In this document: positions 1 to 7,585 of the stretch, one piece after another
Numbering within the stretch: the first letter of the stretch is position 1
Layout: every line of letters starts with the position of its first letter
Origin: Rhodococcus sp. HNM0569
GTDB taxonomy: Bacteria > Actinomycetota > Actinomycetes > Mycobacteriales > Mycobacteriaceae
Direction: 5' to 3'
NCBI RefSeq assembly: GCF_012726205.1
Contig: NZ_JAASAE010000009.1
Span: forward strand, 62,001-126,000
Length of the DNA: 64,000 nucleotides
Translations under genes and position numbers: made by a program
Notes under the pieces: generated by a model
The model's input: only the letters and a program-made list of their open reading frames with translations
Database searches by the model: none
What the model was told of the DNA's origin: nothing

Positions 1-2
1 AC

Positions 3-482
3 GCCGAGTACGGCCACGTGCAGGAAGTGATCGTGCAGAACTTCCTCGCCAAACCCGACACCGCGATGCGCGACGCCCCCGACGCGGAGCTGGGCGAGTT
101 CCTCGCGGCGGTCGCCGTCACGCGGCTCGTGATGGGCCCGGACGTGCGGGTGCAGTCGCCGCCCAATCTCGTGTCCACCCGCGAGTGCCTCGCGTTGCTC
201 GGTGCGGGCGTCGACGACTGGGGTGGCGTGTCGCCGCTGACCCCCGACCACGTCAACCCCGAGCGGCCCTGGCCGGACCTCGAGGTGCTCGAGTCGATCA
301 CCGCGGAGGGCGGGTACACGCTCGTCGAGCGCACCGCGGCGCAGCCGCGCTACGTCCTCGAGGGCGAGCCGTGGCTCGACCCGCACATCGTGCCGTATGT
401 CGAGGCGCTCAGCTCGCCCACCACGGGTCTCGCCCGCACCGACGTCCTTCCCTCCGGCAGACCGTGGGCGCGGGTGTCGTGA
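3..482 (+). CDS. fbiC: FbiC, C-terminal part (7,8-didemethyl-8-hydroxy-5-deazariboflavin synthase), cut by window start
   Basis: This is the last 159 residues of a protein whose start lies before the window; the frame is open from base 3. FbiC is a fusion of two radical-SAM halves (CofG and CofH types) that makes the FO chromophore of coenzyme F420 from tyrosine and a pyrimidine. The visible part matches the end of the CofH half: an NFLAKPDT stretch, RVQSPPNL, and a [14 protein letters not shown] motif followed by NPERPWP. The cysteine cluster and most of the barrel lie outside the window. The stop overlaps the next start by four bases (GTGA), so the two genes are probably translationally coupled. 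The identification rests on recalled family motifs and on the neighbouring fdxA-dapC order, which is the same in mycobacteria. Confidence 0.9.
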   Translation, partial: AEYGHVQEVIVQNFLAKPDTAMRDAPDAELGEFLAAVAVTRLVMGPDVRVQSPPNLVSTRECLALLGAGVDDWGGVSPLTPDHVNPERPWPDLEVLESITAEGGYTLVERTAAQPRYVLEGEPWLDPHIVPYVEALSSPTTGLARTDVLPSGRPWARVS

Positions 483-1246
483 ACGTCCGACTGTCCGACC
501 ACTCGGTCGCCACGGTCCTCGGCCGTGCGGCCGGGGGAGTCGAGCCGGTCCTCGACCTCATCGCGTCCGATCCGCTGCGGATCAAGGCACGGACGTTCTC
601 GTCGCGCGATCCCGACCGTTCGGCGCTCGACGCGGTGCTCGACGCCGCCGCGGCAGTGCTCGACGCGTTCACCGTCCCTGGAACCGCGGCGTGGGAAGCC
701 GCCGACGCGGATCGGCGGTCCCGATGGTGGGTCGCACGTCTCGGGGCACTCGGCACGCTCGCGGTCGCGTCGCCGAGCGTGTTCGGCGCCGCACTGAACC
801 GGCTGCCGCTGCAGGACCTGTTGGCGCTCGCGAACCAGATCCTCGTCGTGGTCGCCGTGGCACGCGAGCACGGCGTGCGCGACCGCGACCGGCAGGTCAC
901 CCTGCTCGCGGCTGTGCTGCTGGATCGCGACGTCACGGACTCCGATGCCGACGTCACGGACTCCGATGCCGACGTCACGGACTCCGATGCCACTGTGGAC
1001 GACGGGCAGGCGGCCCGCAGCTCGGGCCGCGCCTTCGCGGTTGCCCGCCTGCTGTGGCGCACCGCCCGTGCGGTACGCGCGCTGTCGGCCGAACTCGACC
1101 GTCGGCCGCGGCCGGGCCGCACGATGTCGCTGCTCGCCGCGATACCGGTCGTCGGTGTCGCCGCGCGCTATGTCGGCGAGTACGCGGCGCTGCGGCGCGC
1201 GGTGGGTGCGTCCGTCGAGCGAGCGCACTCGGCCGCGAGCCGATGA
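479..1246 (+). CDS. uncharacterised protein with a heptapeptide tandem repeat
   Basis: I do not recognise this 255-residue protein. The GTG start overlaps the fbiC stop in a GTGA. The N-terminal half is rich in Ala, Leu and Val and looks helical ([18 protein letters not shown], then [23 protein letters not shown]). Near residues 151-171 there are three perfect copies of a seven-residue unit, DVTDSDA, from a 21-bp DNA repeat. The C-terminal part has arginine-rich helices and a hydrophobic [19 protein letters not shown] segment that could touch the membrane. No signal peptide or catalytic motif is seen. A longer in-frame ATG at 185 would run through fbiC and is not credible. Its coupling to fbiC suggests co-expression, but not a role in F420 synthesis. 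Confidence 0.65.
   Translation: MNVRLSDHSVATVLGRAAGGVEPVLDLIASDPLRIKARTFSSRDPDRSALDAVLDAAAAVLDAFTVPGTAAWEAADADRRSRWWVARLGALGTLAVASPSVFGAALNRLPLQDLLALANQILVVVAVAREHGVRDRDRQVTLLAAVLLDRDVTDSDADVTDSDADVTDSDATVDDGQAARSSGRAFAVARLLWRTARAVRALSAELDRRPRPGRTMSLLAAIPVVGVAARYVGEYAALRRAVGASVERAHSAASR
929..991. repeat. three perfect 21-bp tandem copies inside the coding sequence
   Basis: Units lie at 929-949, 950-970 and 971-991 and are identical at the DNA level. The unit length is a multiple of three, so copy-number change would keep the reading frame and add or remove DVTDSDA. Perfect identity suggests recent slippage or gene conversion. Confidence 0.95.
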
Positions 1247-1379
1247 TCTGCGCATGTGAGCTGACGACTAGTATTCGAGCCGGTCGCGGAGCCGCGTCGG
1301 CGCCGCCGTATCGACCGGTCCCCGTCGAGTTGCCGCGTCGAACGAGAAACCAGCGTCGAACGAAGAAAAGGGTGGACCG

Positions 1380-1703
1380 GTGACGTACACGATCGCAGAG
1401 CCGTGTGTCGACGTGCTGGACAAGGCCTGCATCGAGGAGTGTCCGGTCGACTGCATCTACGAGGGTGCGCGAATGCTCTACATCCACCCCGACGAGTGTG
1501 TCGACTGCGGCGCATGCGAGCCGGCGTGCCCGGTCGAAGCCATCTTCTACGAGGACGACGTCCCCGACGAGTGGTCCGAGTACACGAAGGCCAATGCCGA
1601 CTTCTTCGACGACCTCGGCTCGCCGGGCGGGGCCGCGAAGCTCGGCAGGATCGACGCCGATGCACCGCTCGTGAAGAACCTCCCCCCGATGGGCGAGGAG
1701 TGA
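1380..1703 (+). CDS. fdxA: seven-iron ferredoxin
   Basis: A 107-residue electron carrier holding one [3Fe-4S] and one [4Fe-4S] cluster. By comparison with the Azotobacter ferredoxin I pattern, Cys9, Cys17 and Cys50 would bind the 3Fe cluster and Cys21, Cys40, Cys43 and Cys46 the 4Fe cluster, with Cys25 left free; all eight are present. The N-terminus [10 protein letters not shown] and the [19 protein letters not shown] core are typical of the actinobacterial FdxA/FdxC family, as is the acidic C-terminal extension. The start is GTG at 1380, after the purine-rich AAGAAAAGGG. The dapC start follows within a few bases, so the two form an operon, as in mycobacteria. These ferredoxins are known to serve cytochromes P450 and other redox partners; none is encoded nearby. 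Confidence 0.95.
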   Translation: MTYTIAEPCVDVLDKACIEECPVDCIYEGARMLYIHPDECVDCGACEPACPVEAIFYEDDVPDEWSEYTKANADFFDDLGSPGGAAKLGRIDADAPLVKNLPPMGEE

Positions 1704-1708
1704 CCGGA

Positions 1709-2812
1709 GTGGCTCGCACGCGCGTCGCGTCGGCACTGCCCGACTTCCCGTGGGACTCGCTCGAGGGCGCGAAGGCGACGGCCCTCGCACACCCTGGCGG
1801 CATCGTCAACCTGTCGGTCGGCACACCGGTCGACCCGGTCGATCCGTTGATCCAGGACGCGCTCACCGCGGCCGCCGCGGTGCCGGGCTACCCGGCCACC
1901 GCGGGCACACCGGAGCTGCGGGTCGCGGCGGCGCAGTCGCTCGACCGCCGCTTCGGCATCGCCGGTGTCGCACAGGACGCGATCCTGCCGGTCATCGGCT
2001 CGAAGGAACTCATCGCGTGGTTGCCACGCCTGCTCGGTCTCGGCGCGGACGATCTCGTGGTGATCCCCGAACTCGCGTATCCCACCTACGAGGTGGGCGC
2101 GAAGCTCGCAGGCACGCGTGTGCTGCGCGCCGACGGGCTCGGCCGGCTCGGACCCGAACGCGCGTCGCTCGTGTTCGTCAACTCGCCGTCCAATCCGACG
2201 GGCAAGGTGTTGCCGGTCGAGCACCTGCGCAAGGTGGTCGACTGGGCGCGCTCGCGCGGCGCGATCGTCGCGTCCGACGAGTGCTATCTCGGCCTCGCCT
2301 GGGACGCCGAGCCGGTCTCGATTCTCGACGAGCGGGTCAGCGGCGGCGACCACACGGGCCTGCTCGCGATCCACTCGCTGTCCAAGACGTCGAACCTCGC
2401 GAGCTACCGGGCGGGCTTCGTCGCGGGCGACAGGGCGCTGGTCGCCGAGTTGCTCGAGGTCCGCAAGCACGCAGGGATGATCGTGCCCTATCCGGTGCAG
2501 GCGGCGATGACGGCCGCGCTGTCGGACGACGTCCACGCGGACGCGCAGCGTGAGCGCTATCGCGCTCGCCGGGACGTGTTGCTCGCGGCCGTGCGCAGCG
2601 CCGGTTTCACGGTGTCCGACTCCGAAGCAGGCCTGTACCTGTGGGCGACGCGGGGCGAGAACGGCCGCGACACGGTCGCGTGGCTCGCCGAGCGGGGGAT
2701 CCTCGTCGCACCCGGCGACTTCTACGGGCCCCGCGGGGTCGACCACGTGCGCATCGCGCTCACCGAGACGGACGAACGCATCGAGGAGGCCGCCGCGCGG
2801 TTGCGCGCGTGA
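1709..2812 (+). CDS. dapC: N-succinyldiaminopimelate aminotransferase
   Basis: A fold-type I PLP aminotransferase of 367 residues, close to the usual family length. It converts N-succinyl-2-amino-6-ketopimelate to N-succinyl-LL-diaminopimelate in lysine and peptidoglycan synthesis. Visible motifs are PDFPWDSLEGAK at the N-terminus, NSPSNPTG at 158-165, the PLP-binding Asp in SDECY at about 190, and the Schiff-base Lys226 in SLSKTSN. I chose the GTG at 1709 because GAGGAG lies eight bases upstream; a GTG at 1700 would overlap the fdxA stop but leaves no room for a ribosome site. It is coupled to fdxA and sits about 8 kb from dapD and dapE, which act in the same pathway. Confidence 0.92.
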   Translation: MARTRVASALPDFPWDSLEGAKATALAHPGGIVNLSVGTPVDPVDPLIQDALTAAAAVPGYPATAGTPELRVAAAQSLDRRFGIAGVAQDAILPVIGSKELIAWLPRLLGLGADDLVVIPELAYPTYEVGAKLAGTRVLRADGLGRLGPERASLVFVNSPSNPTGKVLPVEHLRKVVDWARSRGAIVASDECYLGLAWDAEPVSILDERVSGGDHTGLLAIHSLSKTSNLASYRAGFVAGDRALVAELLEVRKHAGMIVPYPVQAAMTAALSDDVHADAQRERYRARRDVLLAAVRSAGFTVSDSEAGLYLWATRGENGRDTVAWLAERGILVAPGDFYGPRGVDHVRIALTETDERIEEAAARLRA

Positions 2813-2820
2813 CCTCCACC

Positions 2821-2860
2821 TCCTCGTGCGTGATGTCGGCTCCTCGTGCGTGATGTCGGC
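2821..2860. repeat. two perfect 20-bp tandem copies between dapC and the NTF2-like gene
   Basis: The unit occupies 2821-2840 and is repeated exactly at 2841-2860 in the short convergent intergenic region. Each copy contains GTGCGTGATG. It shows no terminator-like hairpin. Confidence 0.9.
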
Positions 2861-2881
2861 GTGCGGGGACTCGTCGAGTGC

Positions 2882-3250
2882 TCACGAGGGGGAGCGGGTG
2901 AACTCGGGCTGATCGAGCACCCGCAGCCAGCTCCCGTCCGGTTGCCGACGCGCCACCTGGGCGCGGGCCCCGGTGCCGTCGCGCGGCGGTGTCGACGTCA
3001 GCGCGAGGTCGCCGCTCACGAGCGTCGGCAGCGGCGGTTCGGGCACGAACTGCGGCCGGTGCTCGAGCACCGACGCCCAGAGCTTCTCGATGGCCGCCCG
3101 GCCGACGGTGACCTCGCCCGGTGGGTACGCCATGACGGCGTCCTCGTCGTACAGCGCGGCGACTCCCGCCGCGTCGCCCGCATTGCTGCGCTCGACGAAC
3201 AATCGTGTGAGGTCTTCGGGACGCAGCGCCTTCTCGCGGTGTGCGGTCAT
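2882..3250 (-). CDS. SnoaL/NTF2-like protein (DUF4440-type)
   Basis: A 122-residue protein of the NTF2/ketosteroid-isomerase fold. The sequence PEDLTRLFVERSNAGDAAGVAALYDEDAVMAYPPGEVTVG is the usual first helix and strand of this family, followed by AIEKLWASVLEH and an ending with DGSWLRVLDQPEF. Members bind small hydrophobic ligands or act as isomerases and cyclases, but many have no known function and the catalytic Asp pattern cannot be assigned here. The ATG at 3250 is preferred over one 16 codons upstream because GAAGGAG lies 7 bases before it. It is divergent from the LysR-type regulator across 117 bases, which makes it a likely target of that regulator. Confidence 0.8.
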   Translation of the reverse strand: MTAHREKALRPEDLTRLFVERSNAGDAAGVAALYDEDAVMAYPPGEVTVGRAAIEKLWASVLEHRPQFVPEPPLPTLVSGDLALTSTPPRDGTGARAQVARRQPDGSWLRVLDQPEFTRSPS

Positions 3251-3337
3251 GGTCGGTCTCCTTCGGGCTCGGGTGTGGCTGGTGTGTGTTTGTCGCACCT
3301 TCGACGTTCGTCGCCCAGGGGCGAGAAGTCCAACAGA

Positions 3338-3355
3338 TAGTTCGTATGAGAACTA
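3338..3355. promoter_or_regulatory. palindromic operator candidate between the NTF2-like and lysR genes
   Basis: TAGTTC at 3338-3343 and GAACTA at 3350-3355 form a perfect six-base inverted repeat with a six-base spacer. It ends inside a TAGAAT -10 box (3354-3359) that lies eight bases before the lysR ATG. LysR-type proteins usually bind such sites in divergent promoters and repress their own gene. Confidence 0.55.
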
Positions 3356-3359
3356 GAAT
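3354..3359 (+). promoter_or_regulatory. -10 box TAGAAT of the lysR gene
   Basis: TAGAAT lies eight bases before the ATG, so the message would have almost no leader. It shares two bases with the palindrome at 3338-3355, so binding there would block RNA polymerase. Confidence 0.45.
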
Positions 3360-3367
3360 CTTCGATC

Positions 3368-4258
3368 ATGGAACTGCGTCAGCTCGAGTACCTCGTCGCC
3401 GTCGCGGAGGAAGCGAACTTCACGCGCGCGGCGGAACGCGTGCACGTCAGCCAGTCGGGCGTGAGCGCACAGATCCGGCAACTCGAACGCGAGGTCGGTG
3501 CCGAACTGTTCGACCGGTCGAGCCGCGTGGTGGTGCCCACTCCTGCGGGCAAGGCGGCACTCGCGCACGCCCGCGCCGCACTCGGCGCGGTCCGCGAACT
3601 GACGGCCGCCGTCGACGACGTCACGGGGGCGGTACGCGGCGAGCTCGCCGTGGGCATGGTCACGGCCTGCACCGTCACCGGGCTGTTCGACGCGCTCGCC
3701 CGCTTCCACGCGGCGCACCCCGGAATCGAACTGACGGTCAGCGAGGACCACTCGTCGGTGCTCGTCGACGGTGTGCGCGACGGCGCGCTCGATGTCGCCC
3801 TCGTGGGGGTGCCCGGTGAGGTGCCTGCCGATCTCGAAGGTGGTGTGCTCGTCGACGAGCCGATCGCCCTCGCCGTGCCGTCCGCACACCCGCTCGCGGG
3901 CGCGGAGTCGGTCGCCCTCGCGGACGCGCTCGCGTACCCACTCGTCACGATGCCGCCGGGCACCGGTGTGCGCGACACCTTCGAACTCGAGTGCGCCGCA
4001 CACGGACTCACTCCGACCGTCGCATGCCAGGCCAGCGCGCCCGACGCCGTGGCCGATCTGTGCGGGCGTGGCCTCGGGGTCGCGGTGCTCAGTGAATCGA
4101 TGGTCGCTGCGTATCCGCTCGTGCGAGTCCGCGTCGCCGACGCGGCGCATCGCGCGCTGCTCGCGCTCGTGTGGCGCCCGGGAGCGGGCCTTGCGGTGCG
4201 CAGACTGGTCGACGAGTGCTGCACGGCCTTCCCCACGTTGCGGCTCTCCGCCGCGTGA
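3368..4258 (+). CDS. LysR-type transcriptional regulator
   Basis: A 296-residue regulator with the standard layout: an N-terminal winged helix-turn-helix at residues 1-60 (MELRQLEYLVAVAEE, then FTRAAERVHVSQSGVSAQIR and LEREVGAELFDR), a linker helix, and a periplasmic-binding-protein-like effector domain from about residue 90 (GELAVGMVTACTVTGLFDAL). It reads away from the NTF2-like gene, its most probable target. The effector cannot be guessed from the sequence. There is no Shine-Dalgarno site, which fits the -10 box placed eight bases before the ATG. The family assignment is secure; the regulon is inference from the divergent arrangement. Confidence 0.93.
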   Translation: MELRQLEYLVAVAEEANFTRAAERVHVSQSGVSAQIRQLEREVGAELFDRSSRVVVPTPAGKAALAHARAALGAVRELTAAVDDVTGAVRGELAVGMVTACTVTGLFDALARFHAAHPGIELTVSEDHSSVLVDGVRDGALDVALVGVPGEVPADLEGGVLVDEPIALAVPSAHPLAGAESVALADALAYPLVTMPPGTGVRDTFELECAAHGLTPTVACQASAPDAVADLCGRGLGVAVLSESMVAAYPLVRVRVADAAHRALLALVWRPGAGLAVRRLVDECCTAFPTLRLSAA

Positions 4259-4281
4259 GGACCTTCGGGGCCTGCGATTGT

Positions 4282-4287
4282 TAAAGT
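4282..4287 (+). promoter_or_regulatory. -10 box TAAAGT, leaderless type
   Basis: TAAAGT ends six bases before the ATG at 4294 of the rhomboid-like gene, and no ribosome binding site is present. This is the spacing of leaderless actinobacterial promoters. Confidence 0.5.
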
Positions 4288-4293
4288 TCGACC

Positions 4294-4980
4294 ATGTCGA
4301 CGGGTCCCATGGCGAGTGTTCTGCTCGCCGTTGCGCTCGTGTCGTGCCTGTACGTCGGCGGTGCCCGTACGCTCGCCGACCTTCGGTTCGACGACGTTTC
4401 CCGTGCGGGCAAGGGCCTGTGCGCGGTCGTCGTCGCGGTGTCGATCGCGCAGTGGATCTTCCCCGTGCTCGGCACGTGGTTCGCGCGCGATCCCGTGCTG
4501 GTGCGCGACGGTCAGTGGTGGCGCGTCGTCACGTCGGCATTCGTCCAATCCGGGGGTGTCGTCGCCACCGTGCTCGGTCTCGCGGCGCTCGTCGTCGTCG
4601 TGCCGGTCGCCGAACGCGCGTGGGGCGCGCCGCGGGCCGCGCTGCTGCTCGTCGCGGGCCAGGTCGTGTTCGGTCTCGCGTCGACATTCGTGTTCACCGG
4701 TGCCTCGGGTGCGGGCACGGGAGTCGCGGGCGCGGTGGGTGCCCTCGCCGGCTCCCTCGTCGGGGTGGCCGCATTGTCGGGCCCGCCGCGTCGCACCGCG
4801 GTCGCCGCGATCGTCGCCTTCGCGATCGGGCTCGGACTCGTCGTCGCCGACGACGTGCGCGGGTTCGCGCTCCTCGCGGGCATCCTCCTGGGGGCGGCGC
4901 TCGCCACGGTGTCGCCACCCCGTCACGAACGGCTTCCGCAGGCGTGGCGAACGGCCCAGAGGGTGCCGCCGCAGGTGTGA
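4294..4980 (+). CDS. rhomboid-like multi-pass membrane protein, probably catalytically dead
   Basis: A 228-residue protein with about six hydrophobic segments. Rhomboid hallmarks are visible: DGQWWRVVTSAFVQSGG at residues 72-88 matches the conserved WR motif loop, and FTGASGAGTG at 134-143 contains GASG, the serine motif, with Ser138 as the candidate nucleophile. In the last membrane segment, however, the conserved His-x-x-G-x-x-x-G is RGFALLAGILLG (Arg189 in the His place), and the only histidine is in the cytosolic tail at 211. Active rhomboids need a Ser-His pair, so this is either a pseudoprotease or a diverged relative. The start fits a leaderless promoter. It lies 12 bases before the acyl-CoA synthetase, and the two are probably co-transcribed. 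Confidence 0.7.
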   Translation: MSTGPMASVLLAVALVSCLYVGGARTLADLRFDDVSRAGKGLCAVVVAVSIAQWIFPVLGTWFARDPVLVRDGQWWRVVTSAFVQSGGVVATVLGLAALVVVVPVAERAWGAPRAALLLVAGQVVFGLASTFVFTGASGAGTGVAGAVGALAGSLVGVAALSGPPRRTAVAAIVAFAIGLGLVVADDVRGFALLAGILLGAALATVSPPRHERLPQAWRTAQRVPPQV

Positions 4981-4992
4981 GAAGGTGGAACG

Positions 4993-6381
4993 GTGCTGCT
5001 GAGGTCACTCGATCCACGGAACGCCGATTCCGCCGATGCGGTCGTCGTGGGCGACGAGACGCTGTCGCGCAGTGATCTCGTCGGGGCCGCGACTGCGGTC
5101 GCGGAACGCGTCGCGGGCGCCGAGCGGGTCGCGGTGTCGGCGACCCCGTCGGTGTCGACGGTCCTGGCCGTCGTCGGCAGTCTGATGGCGGGCGTGACGG
5201 TGGTGCCCGTGCCACCCGATTCCGGTCCGGCCGAGCGCGAGCACATCGTGCGGGACTCGGGTGCGGTCGCGTGGCTCGGCGCCGTCGACGCCGACCCGTG
5301 CGGGCTGCCGGTCGTCCCGGTGCGGGTGCACGCGCGCTCGTGGCACACGTTTGCCGAGCCGCCCGCGTCGCACACCGCCCTCGTCCTGTACACGTCCGGC
5401 ACGACCGGCCTGCCGAAGGGTGTGCTGCTCTCCCGTGGCGCGCTCGCGGCGGGTCTCGACGCACTCGCCGAGGCGTGGCAGTGGACGCCCGAGGACCTTC
5501 TCGTGCACGGGCTTCCGTTGTTCCACGTGCACGGGCTCGTATTCGGGATGCTCGGCGCGCTGCGGGTCGGCTCACGTGTGCGGCACACGATCCGGCCCAC
5601 CCCCGACGCGTACGCCGCCGCCGGTGGGTCGCTGTACTTCGGCGTGCCCACCGTGTGGAGCCGCATCGCCCGGGACGCGGAGTCGGCGCGGGCGCTCGCG
5701 TCGGCGCGCCTGCTGGTGTCCGGGAGCGCGCCGCTGCCGGTGCCGGTCTTCGAGCAGTTGCACGCGCTCACCGGCAGCGCACCCGTCGAGCGCTACGGCA
5801 TGAGCGAGACACTGCTGACCGTCAGCACGCGTGCCGACGGCGAACGCAGGCCCGGCTGGGTCGGCACACCGGTCCGTGGAGTCGAGACCCGCTTGCGCGG
5901 CGAGTACGGCGCCCCCGTGCCGCACGACGGCGAGTCGATCGGCGGGCTCGAGGTTCGCGGCCCGATGTTGTTCGACGGCTACCTCGGTCGCCCGGACGCG
6001 ACGGCGCAGGCGTGGACCGACGACGGGTGGTTCCGCACCGGCGACGTCGCGGCGATCGAGGGGGGCGGCTTCCACCGGATCGTCGGCCGCGAGTCCACCG
6101 ATCTCATCAAGACCGGCGGATTCCGGGTAGGCGCAGGCGAAGTCGAGTCGGTCCTGCTCGCACATCCCGACGTGCGCGAGGTCGCGGTCGTCGGCGTGCC
6201 CGACGACGACCTCGGGCAGCGCATCGTCGCCTTCGTCGTGGGCGAGCGCACGTCCGCGTCGACGCTCACGGACCATGTCGCCACGGTCCTGTCCGTGCAC
6301 AAACGCCCCCGCGAGATCCGTTTCGTCGAGTCGCTGCCGCGTAATGCGATGGGCAAGGTGCAGAAGACTCTCCTGTCCTGA
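4993..6381 (+). CDS. fadD36: acyl-CoA synthetase, FadD36/malonyl-CoA-synthetase-like
   Basis: A 462-residue member of the adenylate-forming family. The phosphate-binding motif YTSGTTGLPKG is at residues 133-143, the adenine-site ERYGMSET near 266, the GDVAAIEGGGFHRIVGRESTDLIKTGGFRVGAGE hinge region follows, and the catalytic lysine lies in the final NAMGKVQKTLL. It activates a carboxylic acid to an acyl-AMP and then an acyl-CoA; the short length and the HGLPLFHVHGL segment are shared with malonyl-CoA synthetases (MatB) and mycobacterial FadD36. Substrate is inferred only. The GTG start at 4993 follows GAGAAGGTGGAA. A homologue sits between dapC and dapD in M. tuberculosis, supporting the assignment. 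Confidence 0.85.
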   Translation: MLLRSLDPRNADSADAVVVGDETLSRSDLVGAATAVAERVAGAERVAVSATPSVSTVLAVVGSLMAGVTVVPVPPDSGPAEREHIVRDSGAVAWLGAVDADPCGLPVVPVRVHARSWHTFAEPPASHTALVLYTSGTTGLPKGVLLSRGALAAGLDALAEAWQWTPEDLLVHGLPLFHVHGLVFGMLGALRVGSRVRHTIRPTPDAYAAAGGSLYFGVPTVWSRIARDAESARALASARLLVSGSAPLPVPVFEQLHALTGSAPVERYGMSETLLTVSTRADGERRPGWVGTPVRGVETRLRGEYGAPVPHDGESIGGLEVRGPMLFDGYLGRPDATAQAWTDDGWFRTGDVAAIEGGGFHRIVGRESTDLIKTGGFRVGAGEVESVLLAHPDVREVAVVGVPDDDLGQRIVAFVVGERTSASTLTDHVATVLSVHKRPREIRFVESLPRNAMGKVQKTLLS

Positions 6382-6426
6382 AGACGTCCCGGCACCGGCC
6401 GGGCCGAGAGAACGAGTAGGTGTCCC

Positions 6427-7482
6427 ATGAGTGTTCAGAGCACACGGATCGTCCTGGCGTCGAGGCCCGACGGCGCGCCCACGCGCGACAACTTCCGGCT
6501 CGAGGCGGCCACCCTCCCCGACCTGCGGGAGGGGCAGGTACTGCTCCGCGTCGTCTACCTGTCGCTCGACCCGTACATGCGCGGCCGGATGAGCACGGCC
6601 GAGTCGTACGCCGACCCGGTGGAGATCGACGACGTCATGGTCGGCGGCACGGTCGCCGAGGTCGTCGAGTCGCGCTACCCGGACCTCGCGCCGGGCGACT
6701 ACGTGCTGTCGTACTCGGGGTGGTGCTCGCACGCGATCGCCGACGGCGCATCGCTGCGCACTCTCGGTCGCGACCGGCCGCTGTCCACCGCGCTGGGCGT
6801 GCTCGGCATGCCGGGCTTCACGGCCTACGCCGGTCTCGAGAAGATCGGCAAACCGCAGCCCGGCGAGACACTCGTCGTCGCGGCCGCCACCGGCCCGGTC
6901 GGGTCGGCGGTCGGACAGATCGCGAAGGCCCGTGGCGCGCGCGCCGTCGGTATCGCGGGCGGGCCGGAGAAGTGCGCGGCGCTGATCGACGAGTTCGGTT
7001 TCGACGCCGCGGTCGACCACCGGGCGCCCGACTTCCGGGACCGGCTGCGCGACGCGGTGCCCGGCGGCATCGACGTGTACTTCGAGAACGTCGGCGGGCG
7101 GGTCGCCGAGGCGGTGCTGCCGCTGCTGAACCTCTACGCGCGAATCCCGTTGTGCGGCTTGGTTGCCCAGTACAACCTGACGGGGGCTCCGGAAGGTGTC
7201 GACCGGCTGCCCGGCTTCTTCACCCGGATTCTGGTCAAGAGCCTCACGGTGCGCGGGTTCATCCAGTCGGAGTTCGTGTCGGAACTGTATCCGCAGTTCC
7301 TCGAGGAGATGGTGCCGTGGGTGCGCGACGGCGTCGTGCGCTACCACGAGGACGTCGTGGACGGCCTCGAGAACGCGCCCACTGCGTTCATCGATCTGCT
7401 CGAGGGAAAGAATTTCGGCAAGCGGATCATCCGCGTCGGTGAGGAACAGACGGGCGTCGACGCTGCCGGCGAAATCGACTGA
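6427..7482 (+). CDS. NADP-dependent oxidoreductase, medium-chain (CurA/YncB/leukotriene B4 dehydrogenase type)
   Basis: A 351-residue zinc-free medium-chain reductase. The N-terminal motif LSLDPYMRGRM at 46-55 is diagnostic for the prostaglandin/2-alkenal reductase group, and AATGPVGSAVGQIAKARGA at 153-171 is the Rossmann NADP loop. PGGIDVYFENVGG and the ending IDLLEGKNFGKRIIRV are also typical. Members reduce the double bond of alpha,beta-unsaturated ketones and aldehydes, often for detoxification. The ATG at 6427 is preceded by GAGTAGGTG. It follows the acyl-CoA synthetase by 45 bases on the same strand and may be in the same transcript. The physiological substrate is unknown. Confidence 0.88.
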   Translation: MSVQSTRIVLASRPDGAPTRDNFRLEAATLPDLREGQVLLRVVYLSLDPYMRGRMSTAESYADPVEIDDVMVGGTVAEVVESRYPDLAPGDYVLSYSGWCSHAIADGASLRTLGRDRPLSTALGVLGMPGFTAYAGLEKIGKPQPGETLVVAAATGPVGSAVGQIAKARGARAVGIAGGPEKCAALIDEFGFDAAVDHRAPDFRDRLRDAVPGGIDVYFENVGGRVAEAVLPLLNLYARIPLCGLVAQYNLTGAPEGVDRLPGFFTRILVKSLTVRGFIQSEFVSELYPQFLEEMVPWVRDGVVRYHEDVVDGLENAPTAFIDLLEGKNFGKRIIRVGEEQTGVDAAGEID

Positions 7483-7585
7483 TCGAGTCCCCCTCGCACC
7501 TGCATGGTGACGTGCCGCACCCGGTCGGCTACCATGTGCGGCCGATCACAGTGCGGTCTCGGCCGCGGGCGGACAGGGGCGGCAC

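Noticed and set aside
5572-7347. Long open frame (591 codons) antisense to the acyl-CoA synthetase and reductase genes
   Set aside because: At this GC content, antisense frames stay open by codon bias. The residues are mostly Arg, Ala and Gly without motifs, and the sense genes are clear.
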